Below the pieces are notes generated by a model. That model searched no databases, was not told the origin of the DNA, and worked only from the letters and a program-made list of their open reading frames with translations. This document shows positions 10,069 through 17,108 of a stretch of DNA of 28,509 nucleotides, one piece after another. Both the position numbers and the translations under genes were made by a program. The DNA comes from a virus, in the IMG/VR virus record IMGVR_UViG_3300034095_000783, positions 1-28,509 of that record. One strand, 5' to 3'. Position 1 is the stretch's first letter. The number at the start of each line of letters is the position of its first letter.

Positions 10069-10252
10069 TTTTCTTCTCCCGAATCCAGATGGCAATACTA
10101 GCCGCCGTGTCTCCGGGCATGGCGGCTATTTCTTTTGAGATCTCATCAAGAGTGTTGTCGCGTACGTAATCGTTCAACTCAATAAGACAACCGATAGCAT
10201 CGGCTGCCAACTTGGGGTTGGCCAATACAAAGTCTTCAGTCCAAATTTTCAT
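10013..10252 (-). CDS. Small acidic helical protein, function unknown
   Basis: The 79-aa protein begins M-K-I-W-T-E-D-F-V. I chose the ATG at 10252, not the one at 10267: its ATG overlaps the TGA of the upstream ribbon-helix-helix gene in an ATGA junction, and a GGAG lies 9 bases before it. The body is helical and acidic, followed by a Pro/Gln/Leu tail. It is the last gene of the leftward replication operon. It overlaps the end of the giant late gene by 56 bases on the opposite strand, so late transcription would be antisense to its 3' end. I recognise no family. Confidence 0.6.
   Translation of the reverse strand: MKIWTEDFVLANPKLAADAIGCLIELNDYVRDNTLDEISKEIAAMPGDTAASIAIWIREKKTISASPPQQLDLPLDAAS
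10052..10080. terminator. Inverted repeat at convergent gene ends, possible terminator
   Basis: GGGAGAAG (10052-10059) pairs with CTTCTCCC (10073-10080). An inner GAAA/TTTT helix can stack above a 2-base bulge. The hairpin spans the stop codon of the giant late gene and lies inside the 3' end of the opposing minus-strand gene. Neither side has a clear U-tract, so a classical intrinsic terminator is not certain; blocking readthrough between convergent operons is the likeliest role. Confidence 0.4.
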
Positions 10253-10428
10253 TGTGCTCGTCTCCATTGTGTGCGCGGCGCCTCGGGTTGTTGTGCACGC
10301 GTTGAATAAAAATGAACTAGGTAATCGATCACTTGGTTGTAAGTCATCTTGATCCCTAAGTCTGCGGAAAGTTTTTCGCGTATGTCCGCAAGATCTTCGG
10401 ACACCGTCATCGTGATTCGTTTGTTCAT
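10249..10428 (-). CDS. Small ribbon-helix-helix-like DNA-binding protein
   Basis: This 59-aa frame is below usual length cutoffs. It is supported by ATGA overlaps at both ends, with the 160-aa gene upstream and the 79-aa gene downstream. The N-terminus, M-N-K-R-I-T-M-T-V-S-E-D-L, has the alternating beta-strand pattern of MetJ/Arc proteins. Two predicted helices follow (D-L-A-D-I-R-E-K-L-S, then the segment with M-T-Y-N-Q-V-I-D-Y-L-V). Such proteins dimerise and repress by placing the strand pair in the major groove. It may regulate its own operon or be an antitoxin-like partner of the adjacent small gene. The targets are unknown. The last 15 residues are basic and probably disordered. Confidence 0.7.
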   Translation of the reverse strand: MNKRITMTVSEDLADIREKLSADLGIKMTYNQVIDYLVHFYSTRAQQPEAPRTQWRRAQ

Positions 10429-10907
10429 GCTGCCACCGTTAGTTTAACAATCGGCCGGGCTTTGCCGCCACGAATTTCTTTCTCAATAAGATCCACCGCC
10501 CGCTCTATGTCAAGCACCGTGGCTGCATCAAGTTGGGCGTCGTGAATCTCCATGGCCAACTTAAGCGCCACCATTTCAGGCCCTCTGCAAATAAAGTGTT
10601 CGGTCGCTACGCCCCTTTGCGCTACGGCAAGCAGCGCGTCCTGCGCCTGCTGAATTTCTTTGACCCAGTCTGCGCCCATCTCATCTCGAAGCCGGGCAAG
10701 CGCCTCAACCATGTTGAACGCGCCGATCAAAATATCAATGTGTGCTTTGGTTGCTTTGCCTGTGCAAAGAAGATCCAACGCTGTGTGATTCTTGAGGCGC
10801 AAAGTCAACGCTGTGTCCACGTCATCAAACTTCTGAATGCCTGACATGACATAGGCTATGTTGTCAATGCGCACGCCCTTGGGCCTGTACTTGCTGCGCT
10901 TTCTCAT
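10425..10907 (-). CDS. Conserved-type phage protein downstream of DNA polymerase, function unknown
   Basis: The 160-aa soluble protein has a basic start (M-R-K-R-S-K-Y-R-P-K-G) and a long alpha-helical body. Its ATG overlaps the last base of the polymerase stop codon (TGATG), so translation is probably coupled. The AAGGAG needed for its start lies within the last polymerase codons. It has no cysteine cluster, P-loop or membrane segment. I cannot name the family. Its constant position behind the polymerase suggests a role in or near replication, which is inference only. Confidence 0.7.
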   Translation of the reverse strand: MRKRSKYRPKGVRIDNIAYVMSGIQKFDDVDTALTLRLKNHTALDLLCTGKATKAHIDILIGAFNMVEALARLRDEMGADWVKEIQQAQDALLAVAQRGVATEHFICRGPEMVALKLAMEIHDAQLDAATVLDIERAVDLIEKEIRGGKARPIVKLTVAA

Positions 10908-12922
10908 CAGTCAATCTCCTTCATGTAGTACTTGGTCTCAAAGCCGTCGCCGCGCAGGGGCAAGCCGGGTGCCCACGCAATGGATTTGCCCATGATCTCT
11001 TCGGCGCCTTTCAATGTGCGGTCCGGCATCTCCATGATGATCTCGTCGTGCACCGTGGCCAGCTGCGTGTAGCCTGCCTCGTCCAGCGCCAGCATTGACT
11101 CAGCCAAACAATCACGCGCCACTGCCTGAGTAATGTTCTCCACCAACTTGCCGCCGTATGTAGTCAGGCGCGACCACTGCTTGGTCTTCTGATCTTGGCC
11201 TTCGTATGTAATGGTCCCTGCTCTGGCCGCAACGTATTTAACGCCGGCCGTGTTTGTTCTGACCAAGTCTTCTGCCTCAATGCGTGGCTTGACGTAAAAC
11301 AACTTGCGCCCACTTGGTAACGTAATCGTAAGGAACCCGGACTCATAGGCAAACCGAAGCACGGCTTTCTTACCCGCGATTCGCAGGTTGACACCCTTCT
11401 TGCCCAGCACCGCTTCCTTGGCCGAGCGCTCGCAGGCATACCAGAACTGGACAATCTCAGGGTTAGCCCCGCGCCACGCGTCTTTGATAGGCTCAAGCTC
11501 ATCCTCTGTGAGCCCCATCTCCAGCGCGCCCATGGTCTTGAGTGCACCTGCCCCGCCTTGGTATCCCAAAGCCAGCTCGGAAATCTTGCCCTTCTGGCGG
11601 TATGGACTTTTCTTCGTGACGCTGCCGGCCGGCAAGTTAAACATTTGCTCAGCCGACGCTTCGTAGATCTTGCCGTGTGTGGCAAACACATCCAGCCGCC
11701 ACTGGCACCATGCCATCCAAGCGATCACACGAGCCTCAATGGCGCTGAAGTCAACGATGATGTACCTGCACCCCTCCCGCGCAATGAACGCCGTCCTGAT
11801 GAGCTGTGACAGCGTGTCAGGCACATTGCCAAATAGCATCCCAAGTGTTTCGTAATCGCGGGCCTTCAACAAGTTGCGGGCCAAGTCAATGTCACGCAGT
11901 TTGTTTTGCGGTAGGTTCTGCACCTGCACCAGACGACCGGCCCATCGGCCTGTGCGGTTCGCTCCATAGAACTGAGTCAAGCCTTTGACTGAGTCATCCT
12001 TGTCGCACATAGCGCGGGCCATTGCATGGTACTTGGACACACTGGTCTTGGCCATCTCTTGGCGCAACTCCAGCACGCGCCGCACTATCGCACTGTCCGT
12101 AGATTCAAGAACCTTGGGCACACTCTTCTTAGTCAGGTCGACGATCGTGTCGTCCTCCTCTTCGGTCCGCAGCCACTTAAGCAATTGGTCCCGTGAGTTA
12201 GGGTTGTCTAAACCTGTGAGAGTGATGGCCTCTTTGGTCATCCGTTCTTTAAAAATGTTGTCGCACTCAATGGCTGCGTTAACCAACTCGCGGTCAACCA
12301 TTACACCTTTGTTCATCATGCGTTGGTCAAGGTGCCACAGTTTCCACTCTTTATCAGGCACTGGAAACCGGGCAATCTTCACTGCAATTTCGCGCTCCGA
12401 ATCAACGTCGCGGACACAGTAGTCTTTAAACAGTTGCCACTTGTCTAAGTCGTGGTGGCGAAGGTTTCGTGTGCGGCCGCCGTTCTTTAACGTTGGTTTG
12501 CACGGAACACAAAAATACTTAATTAGGGACCAGCCCGCTGTCATCTTTTGTTTGTCTGAGGACAGGCCTAACACTTTGCCCACGTCACCGAGGCTGCCGG
12601 GCAGGCCAAGGTACAGCGCATGCACGCTGGTGCAACGCCACTGGGTTTCATCCATTGGGGTTTTGAAATGCTTGGTTAAGCAGGCCATCTCAAAGGCGGC
12701 GTTGTACGCGGCTTTGGTAACCGTCGGGTCCCACAGGCTGCGCTCTACATGTTGAGGAATTTCCTCGCCTGCTGCCAAGTCGATAATGTTGACGTCGCTG
12801 TCGCCAAACGCATAGGCAAACAACATCACTTCGAAGTTGTCCGACTCAACGTACTTGTGCACGCCGCACTTTTTCAAGTCGACATCGCTGTACGTCTCAA
12901 GGTCAATTCGTAGGGTTGTCAT
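10907..12922 (-). CDS. Family A DNA polymerase with 3'-5' exonuclease domain
   Basis: The 671-aa protein is a replicative phage polymerase of the Pol I/T7 family. Exonuclease motifs: Exo I I-D-L-E at residues 6-9, Exo II N-A-A-F-E at 74-78 (Glu where Asp is usual), and Exo III Y168 to D172. Polymerase motif A is D-F-S-A-I-E at 391-396. Motif B runs from R442 and K446 to Y454. Motif C is H-D-E at 625-627. There is no 5'-3' exonuclease domain, as expected for phage enzymes, and the length is slightly below the T7 enzyme (704 aa). It belongs to the leftward replication operon with the ssDNA-binding protein and the RecB-like nuclease. The start is the ATG at 12922; the site before it (GGAAC) is weak, so coupling to upstream translation is likely. 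Confidence 0.97.
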   Translation of the reverse strand: MTTLRIDLETYSDVDLKKCGVHKYVESDNFEVMLFAYAFGDSDVNIIDLAAGEEIPQHVERSLWDPTVTKAAYNAAFEMACLTKHFKTPMDETQWRCTSVHALYLGLPGSLGDVGKVLGLSSDKQKMTAGWSLIKYFCVPCKPTLKNGGRTRNLRHHDLDKWQLFKDYCVRDVDSEREIAVKIARFPVPDKEWKLWHLDQRMMNKGVMVDRELVNAAIECDNIFKERMTKEAITLTGLDNPNSRDQLLKWLRTEEEDDTIVDLTKKSVPKVLESTDSAIVRRVLELRQEMAKTSVSKYHAMARAMCDKDDSVKGLTQFYGANRTGRWAGRLVQVQNLPQNKLRDIDLARNLLKARDYETLGMLFGNVPDTLSQLIRTAFIAREGCRYIIVDFSAIEARVIAWMAWCQWRLDVFATHGKIYEASAEQMFNLPAGSVTKKSPYRQKGKISELALGYQGGAGALKTMGALEMGLTEDELEPIKDAWRGANPEIVQFWYACERSAKEAVLGKKGVNLRIAGKKAVLRFAYESGFLTITLPSGRKLFYVKPRIEAEDLVRTNTAGVKYVAARAGTITYEGQDQKTKQWSRLTTYGGKLVENITQAVARDCLAESMLALDEAGYTQLATVHDEIIMEMPDRTLKGAEEIMGKSIAWAPGLPLRGDGFETKYYMKEID

Positions 12923-13013
12923 CTAGTTGTTCCAGAAGTAATTGGATCAGGTGCTCGTAGTGGAGCACCAAGATCCAAAGCTCCTCGTTAGTTAGGGGCG
13001 TCTGCTGCGTCAT
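12903..13013 (-). CDS. Possible 36-aa leader-type peptide before DNA polymerase
   Basis: A short frame of 36 codons (M-T-Q-Q-T-P-L-T-N-E-E-L, then a Leu-rich amphipathic helix) overlaps the end of the 70-aa gene by 26 bases and the start of the polymerase by 20 bases. It fills a gap that would otherwise be empty, and reading through it would deliver ribosomes to the weakly sited polymerase start. No good ribosome site precedes its ATG. A GAGGAG inside the frame could instead serve a TTG start 14 codons in. It could also be noncoding spacer. Confidence 0.35.
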   Translation of the reverse strand: MTQQTPLTNEELWILVLHYEHLIQLLLEQLDDNPTN

Positions 13014-13200
13014 CTGGTTCTGCTGCTAAGGCTTGCGCCTTCTGCAACTCTTCCATTTGAAACAGTGCTTGGCCACGGATCTCCATGAAAAGATCTGCAA
13101 CCTGCTCGTGCGGCAACTTTGCCAATGCGGCCAACACCAGCTCAACACCGGCGGGGACCATCTTGATTGACAGGACTGGGGGTTTAGTTTCTTCAGTCAT
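12988..13200 (-). CDS. Small helical acidic-tailed protein, function unknown
   Basis: The 70-aa protein begins M-T-E-E-T-K-P-P-V. A hydrophobic-heptad helix follows (V-E-L-V-L-A-A-L-A-K-L), then a Gln/Glu-rich helix, and the tail is Ala/Asp-rich. It starts 2 bases after the stop codon of the ssDNA-binding protein gene, so it is probably translated by coupling. I recognise no family. Its neighbours suggest an accessory replication role, but nothing in the sequence proves it. Confidence 0.6.
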   Translation of the reverse strand: MTEETKPPVLSIKMVPAGVELVLAALAKLPHEQVADLFMEIRGQALFQMEELQKAQALAAEPDDAADAPN

Positions 13201-13202
13201 GA

Positions 13203-13742
13203 TTAGTTCAGGAAGTCGTCTTCAACAGCAGTAAAATCATCAGCTGCGTTGGACACGCTGCCGCCCAAAGGTTCGCCGTCGGCCAACTTCTGCACGTTGT
13301 TCAAATAGAACTTGATGCCTTTGTTACCGTCGACGTTGTACGCCGCAGGCATGATGGACACACGACCGTAGCAGCCGCTGTACAACTCTGACTTGTCGAT
13401 GATGTCGTTCTTCTGAGCATCAACAACGCCGGGCCTGTTGTACGTATTGGCATTGATGAAGTAGTGACCCTTGTACTCTGGGTACTTACCAGTGTCACGC
13501 TCTGTATCGCCGTCACGCAAAGGTGTCTTGAAGCTGGCCAAGAACTTTGAACCCCAAATGGTTACTGCCTTGGGGTCGGTCTTGAACTTCTCAACAGCGC
13601 CGTTGATTTTGGCCAACGTCTCTTTGTCTTTCTTGTCAACCAAGATCATGATTGAGTAAGAACCTTTTTCATCAGGTGTGAAAACGTTCTTGGTGAAAGA
13701 GAGGCGAACTTTGCCTGTGATAACTTTGTAGTCGGTAGTCAT
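13203..13742 (-). CDS. DUF2815 family ssDNA-binding protein (T7 gp2.5-like role)
   Basis: The 179-aa protein matches DUF2815 in order and spacing: an N-terminal V-I-T-G-K-V-R-L-S-F, the segment S-I-M-I-L-V-D-K-K-D, a central G-H-Y-F-I-N-A-N, and G-C-Y-G-R-V-S-I before the final strands. DUF2815 proteins are OB-fold ssDNA-binding proteins in phages and prophages. The acidic C-terminus ending D-D-F-L-N fits the tail by which SSBs contact polymerase and helicase. The gene lies between the RecB-like nuclease and the polymerase. Its leader carries an 18-base motif shared with two other operon positions, which includes a strong AAAGGA ribosome site. Confidence 0.9.
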   Translation of the reverse strand: MTTDYKVITGKVRLSFTKNVFTPDEKGSYSIMILVDKKDKETLAKINGAVEKFKTDPKAVTIWGSKFLASFKTPLRDGDTERDTGKYPEYKGHYFINANTYNRPGVVDAQKNDIIDKSELYSGCYGRVSIMPAAYNVDGNKGIKFYLNNVQKLADGEPLGGSVSNAADDFTAVEDDFLN

Positions 13743-13747
13743 GTTTG

Positions 13748-13765
13748 TCCTTTAGACTGGTTTAG
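13748..13765 (-). promoter_or_regulatory. Shared leader/ribosome-site motif, copy 1
   Basis: On the minus strand this reads CTAAACCAGTCTAAAGGA, identical at 16 of 18 bases to copies before the genes at 16531 and 24306. It supplies the AAAGGA ribosome site for the ssDNA-binding protein gene. Unusually, it overlaps the last codons and stop of the upstream nuclease gene, so here it is partly coding. Confidence 0.55.
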
Positions 13766-14924
13766 AAAAATCATCTAGTGCGGTTGCACGCGATGTGATT
13801 GCTGGCCTCTTGTCCCCTTCGGGCACCAGCGTTGGTTTGCCTTCGGGCTTAGTGATCAGATCACCCAGCACCTCAACAAATTTCTTTTTGCCAAGCGCCT
13901 TCTCCATGGCAGTGATGCCAAGCAGGCTGCGCTCGTATGCAATTTCATCAGGGACCCCGGCATCGCGCAGCACTTGGGCCACGACGTCTTGGTCGCTGTA
14001 CTTGCGATTGCTCCGGCCCTCGACCAGCTTGTAGCCGGGGACCGTCGTACCCTTCTCGGCCTGCTTGAGTGCATGCGCCTTCAGGTCTGTGAACCAATCG
14101 ATCACAGCGTCTGCGCTAGGCAGCAGCTCGGCGATTCGGTCCAGTGTCAATGTGTCCACCGCCGGCGGCAGCGAACTGAACTCTTGTCTGGCCACAGCAA
14201 GCGCGCCTTCTGCGCGTGCGGGGCAGGTGTACCTTGCTTTGCAAAAGCTGCTTGTGCAATGTGGCCCGGGAACAAACGTACCCTCGCCAGCCCAAGCCAG
14301 CTTGGCTGCCGGCACAACGGCCTCGTCGGCCCACTTGAGCAAGTCGGCTATTGAAAGCTCCTCGCTGCTGTAGTTGCCAAGGCGTGGCTGGAGTACGGTC
14401 ATGCGCACGTTCTGGATGTCGTACAAATCGGCCAACTCGTTGAACGCGCCCAGACCATACAAGCGCATTTGGCTGTTGTCTTTTGCGTCAACGAAGATGC
14501 CCTTGCCATACTTCAAATCAAGCACCTCGACAAGATCGTCAGTGATGATCACGAAGTCACCTGTGCCAAAACCTTCTGGCACCCAGCGGCTAAAGTCAAG
14601 CCTGCGCTCAACGTAGAACACCGGGTCCTTGCATCTAGCACGCGCCGCTTCAATGCGCTTGATGCAGTAGTCAACTGACTCGCGCACGTAGTCGATAAGC
14701 GCAGGCGAATCAAAGTGCATCAGCTCGTTTGGCAAAGGCTCGACCTCGCGGCCAAGGTAGTGCAGCAGCTCCTGCTCAAACACTGCATGGGCAAACGTGC
14801 CTTCGCGGGCAAACTCGCTGCCCTCGTCCGGGAACGGCTCCTCCATGCGCGCGCTTGGCGTGCAGGTCATCCACTTCTCGCTGCCCGATGCGGACAGTTT
14901 GGCGTGTGCTAGTTCAATGGTCAT
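13752..14924 (-). CDS. DUF2800 RecB/Cas4-like PD-(D/E)XK nuclease with Fe-S cysteine pattern
   Basis: The 390-aa protein is DUF2800-like. Motifs in order: S-A-S-G-S-E-K-W near residue 11; E-G-T-F-A-H at 41-46; the nuclease core G-T-G-D at 120-123 and V-L-D-L-K-Y-G with D136 and K138. C21 together with C223, C228 and C234 matches the four-cysteine iron-sulphur pattern of AddB/Cas4 nucleases. It probably processes DNA ends during replication or recombination, next to the ssDNA-binding protein. I chose the ATG at 14924 because GGGAGAAG lies just before it and its ATGA overlaps the stop of the upstream 47-aa gene; the ATG at 14948 lies inside that gene. Confidence 0.85.
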   Translation of the reverse strand: MTIELAHAKLSASGSEKWMTCTPSARMEEPFPDEGSEFAREGTFAHAVFEQELLHYLGREVEPLPNELMHFDSPALIDYVRESVDYCIKRIEAARARCKDPVFYVERRLDFSRWVPEGFGTGDFVIITDDLVEVLDLKYGKGIFVDAKDNSQMRLYGLGAFNELADLYDIQNVRMTVLQPRLGNYSSEELSIADLLKWADEAVVPAAKLAWAGEGTFVPGPHCTSSFCKARYTCPARAEGALAVARQEFSSLPPAVDTLTLDRIAELLPSADAVIDWFTDLKAHALKQAEKGTTVPGYKLVEGRSNRKYSDQDVVAQVLRDAGVPDEIAYERSLLGITAMEKALGKKKFVEVLGDLITKPEGKPTLVPEGDKRPAITSRATALDDFSKPV

Positions 14925-15064
14925 TTCTTCTCCCGCAAACATAAGCAAGTAAACCCGCTGCTGTCGTACCCTATGCCGTGGCAGTAGGGGCAGTGCTCGT
15001 CAGCTATTGCCGGGGGCACGCGGGCAAACAAGGCCCTGATGTAGTTGATGATGATGGCGGTCAT
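14921..15064 (-). CDS. 47-aa zinc-finger-like microprotein
   Basis: This frame is below usual length cutoffs but has ATGA overlaps at both ends. An N-terminal hydrophobic helix (M-T-A-I-I-I-N-Y-I-R-A-L-F-A) is followed by C-P-Y-C-H-G-I-G and a C-L-C, enough cysteines for one zinc site of the DnaJ CxxCxGxG type. It may act as a small DNA/RNA- or protein-binding partner of the nuclease encoded next; this is inference from position. The ribosome site of the nuclease lies within its last codons, so the two are probably translated together. Confidence 0.7.
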   Translation of the reverse strand: MTAIIINYIRALFARVPPAIADEHCPYCHGIGYDSSGFTCLCLREKK

Positions 15065-15297
15065 AGCTGCGCGCCGGACAACAAAATGCGGCTTGGCTCT
15101 TTGACCGGCTCCTCATCCGGTGTCTGTGCCCACTTGACCGATGCAGCCATGACGTTGGCCATGTTTTGCTGCAAGTACAAGCCAATGATTTCAGCTGTGC
15201 TGAATATCGCTTTGTCCGCAGTGATCTCAGGCTCAACAGTGCCTTGCAGTTTGACCTCGTCGCCGTCGTCTTCAATGATGATCGTTACTTTTGCCAT
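15061..15297 (-). CDS. Small conserved-type phage protein, function unknown
   Basis: The 78-aa protein begins M-A-K-V-T-I-I-I-E-D-D-G-D-E-V, an acidic beta-hairpin pattern, followed by a helix (A-E-I-I-G-L-Y-L-Q-Q-N). Its ATG overlaps the preceding TAA (TAATG), and a GAGGAAAA ribosome site lies inside the upstream gene. The stop overlaps the next start by ATGA. I recognise no enzymatic motif. Similar short proteins occur in phage replication operons. Confidence 0.7.
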   Translation of the reverse strand: MAKVTIIIEDDGDEVKLQGTVEPEITADKAIFSTAEIIGLYLQQNMANVMAASVKWAQTPDEEPVKEPSRILLSGAQL

Positions 15298-15932
15298 TAC
15301 GTTTTTTCCTCTATGTCATAAAACCAATCGTCTCCGGCAGCCCACTTGCGCGTGCCGTCAACAGTCCACAGTCTTTGTGCTGCTTGAAAGTCTGGAAACT
15401 TTGTCTCAGCAGGAATCAAAGACTGGTCGTACCACAGGCAACGGTTGTTTGGCTGTGCAGCAAACTGGCCGTTGTCTAGTTGGATAAAGTTAAAGCTCTT
15501 GTGCTCTTCAGCCGTCTCGGTGAAGCCGGTGTCAAGTGACATCTCGTCAGCGCAAAAGTCGACGGTGAACATGTATCGACCGAAGTGCCACTGCTTGTCT
15601 TTGCCCAAGAACTTCACGCCCAAGTTACGCAGTCCGATCTTCTCAACGATTGTGAAACGATAACCCATGCAGTCCCACAATTGCAACGTGTCGATCGGCA
15701 GGTTGCCGTTGCTCGCGTCGTTGTGCCAAACGTAGGCATGCAAAGGCAGCTTGTCGTACAGCGCGCCGTAGGCAGGCAGCAGCGACTCGATGCGGAACAC
15801 TTGGCCACGCAAGGCTTTGAGGCTGACCCAGATGGCCGGCTCCAGCTCGCCGTGACCCTTGTGGTCGTTGTACAAAAACTCGCGCTTCACAAAACACTTG
15901 ATCGGCGGCAGTGATGCAATGATGTAGGACAT
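15297..15932 (-). CDS. Conserved-type phage protein of 211 aa, function unknown
   Basis: The protein begins M-S-Y-I-I-A-S-L-P-P-I-K-C and is rich in aromatic residues and beta-type segments. Marks include F-L-Y-N-D-H-K-G-H-G-E-L, L-P-A-Y-G-A-L-Y-D-K-L-P and A-A-Q-P-N-N-R-C-L-W-Y-D. Proteins with these segments recur in phages with similar replication operons as hypotheticals. It has no P-loop, zinc cluster or membrane helix. It overlaps both neighbours by TAATG junctions, which places it firmly in the operon. No function can be assigned. Confidence 0.75.
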   Translation of the reverse strand: MSYIIASLPPIKCFVKREFLYNDHKGHGELEPAIWVSLKALRGQVFRIESLLPAYGALYDKLPLHAYVWHNDASNGNLPIDTLQLWDCMGYRFTIVEKIGLRNLGVKFLGKDKQWHFGRYMFTVDFCADEMSLDTGFTETAEEHKSFNFIQLDNGQFAAQPNNRCLWYDQSLIPAETKFPDFQAAQRLWTVDGTRKWAAGDDWFYDIEEKT

Positions 15933-16294
15933 TACGCGGCCTTCATGTTGTCCAGCAACTCAGCGTATCGCTCGGCCGGCACGGAGCTTAGGTTGGCACA
16001 GCCGACAGTCTCAAATAAATCTTTGAGGGCGTTGCCCTTTTCCTTGTAGGCCACCAGCTTGGCGCGCACTTCCTCAAGCGTGATTGCCGGGGCAGTAGGG
16101 GGCGCCTCTGGCTCTGCTGGTGTTTCGATAGCAGGGGCAGGGGTGGGCGCGGGCTTAGCTGCCTTCGGCTTCTTGGCCGGCGCCTCTTCTTTGACCACTG
16201 GCTCATCGGCCACTGGCTCCAAGAGCTTGGTCATAGCCCAAGCCAAGATCTGAACTTGGTCTGCGTTCTGGGGTTGAATGGTAATCGTGATCAT
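15932..16294 (-). CDS. Pro/Ala-rich linker protein with C-terminal helical domain
   Basis: The 120-aa protein has a short N-terminal domain (M-I-T-I-T-I-Q-P-Q-N-A-D-Q-V-Q-I-L). A long low-complexity stretch of Lys/Ala then Pro/Ala/Glu spans about residues 35-70. A compact helical domain of about 48 residues ends at the C-terminus. The linker looks like a flexible tether joining two binding modules. The ribosome site is weak (AGAAAG), so coupling to the upstream gene 12 bases away is likely. I recognise no family. Confidence 0.65.
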   Translation of the reverse strand: MITITIQPQNADQVQILAWAMTKLLEPVADEPVVKEEAPAKKPKAAKPAPTPAPAIETPAEPEAPPTAPAITLEEVRAKLVAYKEKGNALKDLFETVGCANLSSVPAERYAELLDNMKAA

Positions 16295-16306
16295 TTGAAA
16301 TCTTTC

Positions 16307-16531
16307 TTAAGCAGAAGTGTTGGAATCGTCAGTGTTCTTGTTGGCTTCAACAAGATAAGAAGACAGGCGCTTGATGCGATCAAGGTGATAGGCTGAGATT
16401 CGGGCTGCGTACTCGGCCGTGCTCTGAGACCTGAGTAATTCGCGGCGGGCTTCTTCAAGCTCGCGTGCAGCAAGCTCTACTGCGGTGGGTGTCTTGAGCA
16501 TTCTCAATATACCGGTGAAAATAGCATTCAT
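16307..16531 (-). CDS. Small coiled-coil protein, first gene of leftward replication operon
   Basis: The 74-aa protein begins M-N-A-I-F-T-G-I-L-R-M-L-K-T-P-T and then forms a continuous charged helix (A-R-E-L-E-E-A-R-R-E-L-L, then Y-A-A-R-I-S-A-Y). Small proteins of this pattern are frequent at the start of phage early operons and have no assigned function. The start follows AAAGGA at 7 bases, within the repeated 18-base leader. The predicted leftward promoter lies just upstream, making this probably the first translated early product. Confidence 0.7.
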   Translation of the reverse strand: MNAIFTGILRMLKTPTAVELAARELEEARRELLRSQSTAEYAARISAYHLDRIKRLSSYLVEANKNTDDSNTSA

Positions 16532-16538
16532 GGTTTAG

Positions 16539-16556
16539 TCCTTTAGGTTGGTTTAG
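16539..16556 (-). promoter_or_regulatory. Shared leader/ribosome-site motif, copy 2
   Basis: On the minus strand this reads CTAAACCAACCTAAAGGA, identical over all 18 bases to the copy before the DUF932 gene at 24306. It starts at about the predicted transcription start of the leftward promoter, so the mRNA would begin almost directly with it. A translation-enhancing leader is the simplest reading. Confidence 0.6.
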
Positions 16557-16563
16557 AGCGGTG

Positions 16564-16593
16564 ATGATAGCACTGCTTTCATGGCGTTCGCAA
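16564..16593 (-). promoter_or_regulatory. Leftward sigma70-type promoter of replication operon
   Basis: On the minus strand, TTGCGA (16593-16588) and TATCAT (16569-16564) are separated by 18 bases. The predicted start is near 16557, giving a leader of about 26 bases before the ATG at 16531. The -10 hexamer is identical to that of the opposing rightward promoter. Confidence 0.55.
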
Positions 16594-16606
16594 TACGCCT
16601 GTGAAA

Positions 16607-16630
16607 AATAAATTTATTGCATGTCACATG
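16607..16630. promoter_or_regulatory. Operator-like palindromes in divergent control region
   Basis: Two palindromes lie between the divergent promoters: AATAAATTTATT at 16607-16618 and CATGT-C-ACATG at 16620-16630. The second covers the end of the -35 box and the spacer of the rightward promoter, a typical place for autorepression by the Cro/YdaS-like gene that follows. Binding is inferred from position only. Confidence 0.45.
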
Positions 16631-16646
16631 TAAACAACGCTATCAT
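16617..16646 (+). promoter_or_regulatory. Rightward sigma70-type promoter, predicted leaderless
   Basis: TTGCAT (16617-16622) and TATCAT (16641-16646) are separated by 18 bases. The predicted start falls within a few bases of the ATG at 16655. That ATG has no Shine-Dalgarno sequence before it, so a leaderless message, as for lambda cI from pRM, is plausible. Confidence 0.55.
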
Positions 16647-16654
16647 GGCAGCCC

Positions 16655-16876
16655 ATGACCACAAGTGAAATCATCAGCCGCTTCGGCGGCCCTGTCAACC
16701 TAGCTCATTACCTTGGCATTCGCTCTCAGGCGGTGTCGTTGTGGGCAAGCAAGGATCGCATACCCATGGCGCGCGTGCCGGAACTGGTACGTGTCTCACG
16801 TCTACTGCGCCTTGGCCTGCGTGCCGAAGACATGAGGCCTGACATTGATTGGGACGCCCTAAAGGGACGCCGGTGA
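16655..16876 (+). CDS. Cro/YdaS-like helix-turn-helix regulator
   Basis: The 73-aa protein has the YdaS/Cro pattern: I-I-S-R-F-G-G-P-V-N-L-A-H-Y-L-G-I, then R-S-Q-A-V-S-L-W as recognition helix (about residues 22-30), then I-P-M-A-R-V-P-E-L-V. It probably binds the palindromes in the divergent region and represses one or both early promoters. No divergent CI-type repressor is next to it; the opposite gene set is the replication operon, so the classical CI/Cro switch is absent here. The stop overlaps the next start by GTGA. Confidence 0.8.
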   Translation: MTTSEIISRFGGPVNLAHYLGIRSQAVSLWASKDRIPMARVPELVRVSRLLRLGLRAEDMRPDIDWDALKGRR

Positions 16877-17067
16877 TAGAACTTAGATTGGCCTTGTCCT
16901 TGGAAGCAATGCGTGCAATTGTTGAAGGGGACGAGTTAGTGTTTGACATCGAAGAAGACGGTGTGCGCGTGTTCATCTCGTGTGACGACGAAGCGGTCAA
17001 CGCTTTTTACACACAGGTGCAACGCGCTCTTTTGCACATGCTGCCTATCAGCGATCTGCCAAATTAA
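16873..17067 (+). CDS. Small acidic protein, function unknown
   Basis: I chose the GTG at 16873: it overlaps the previous stop as GTGA and has AAAGGGA just before it. The 64-aa protein has beta-type segments (V-I-E-L-R-L-A-L-S, then E-L-V-F-D-I-E-E-D-G-V-R-V-F-I) and a C-terminal helix. It is strongly acidic. I recognise no family. Its position behind an autoregulated Cro-like gene suggests an early regulatory or host-takeover role (inference). Confidence 0.6.
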   Translation: MIELRLALSLEAMRAIVEGDELVFDIEEDGVRVFISCDDEAVNAFYTQVQRALLHMLPISDLPN

Positions 17068-17072
17068 ACCGA

Positions 17073-17089
17073 ACCGGCCGGATGCCGGT
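17073..17089 (+). promoter_or_regulatory. CGGAT-pentaloop hairpin in leader of 65-aa gene
   Basis: ACCGGC and GCCGGT form a perfect 6-bp stem around the loop CGGAT. The hairpin lies between two genes, and the CAGGAG ribosome site follows 10 bases later. Two hairpins of the minus-strand array elements have the same loop sequence in RNA sense. It also buries an alternative ATG at 17082. The size (5-6 bp stem, 5-nt loop) recalls boxB-type protein-binding hairpins. Confidence 0.6.
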
Positions 17090-17108
17090 GTTGTATTCAG
17101 GAGATAGC

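Noticed and set aside
11164-11691. A 175-codon frame within the DNA polymerase region
   Set aside because: Same strand but another frame of the catalytic domain; Ser/Arg-rich composition typical of an out-of-frame reading.
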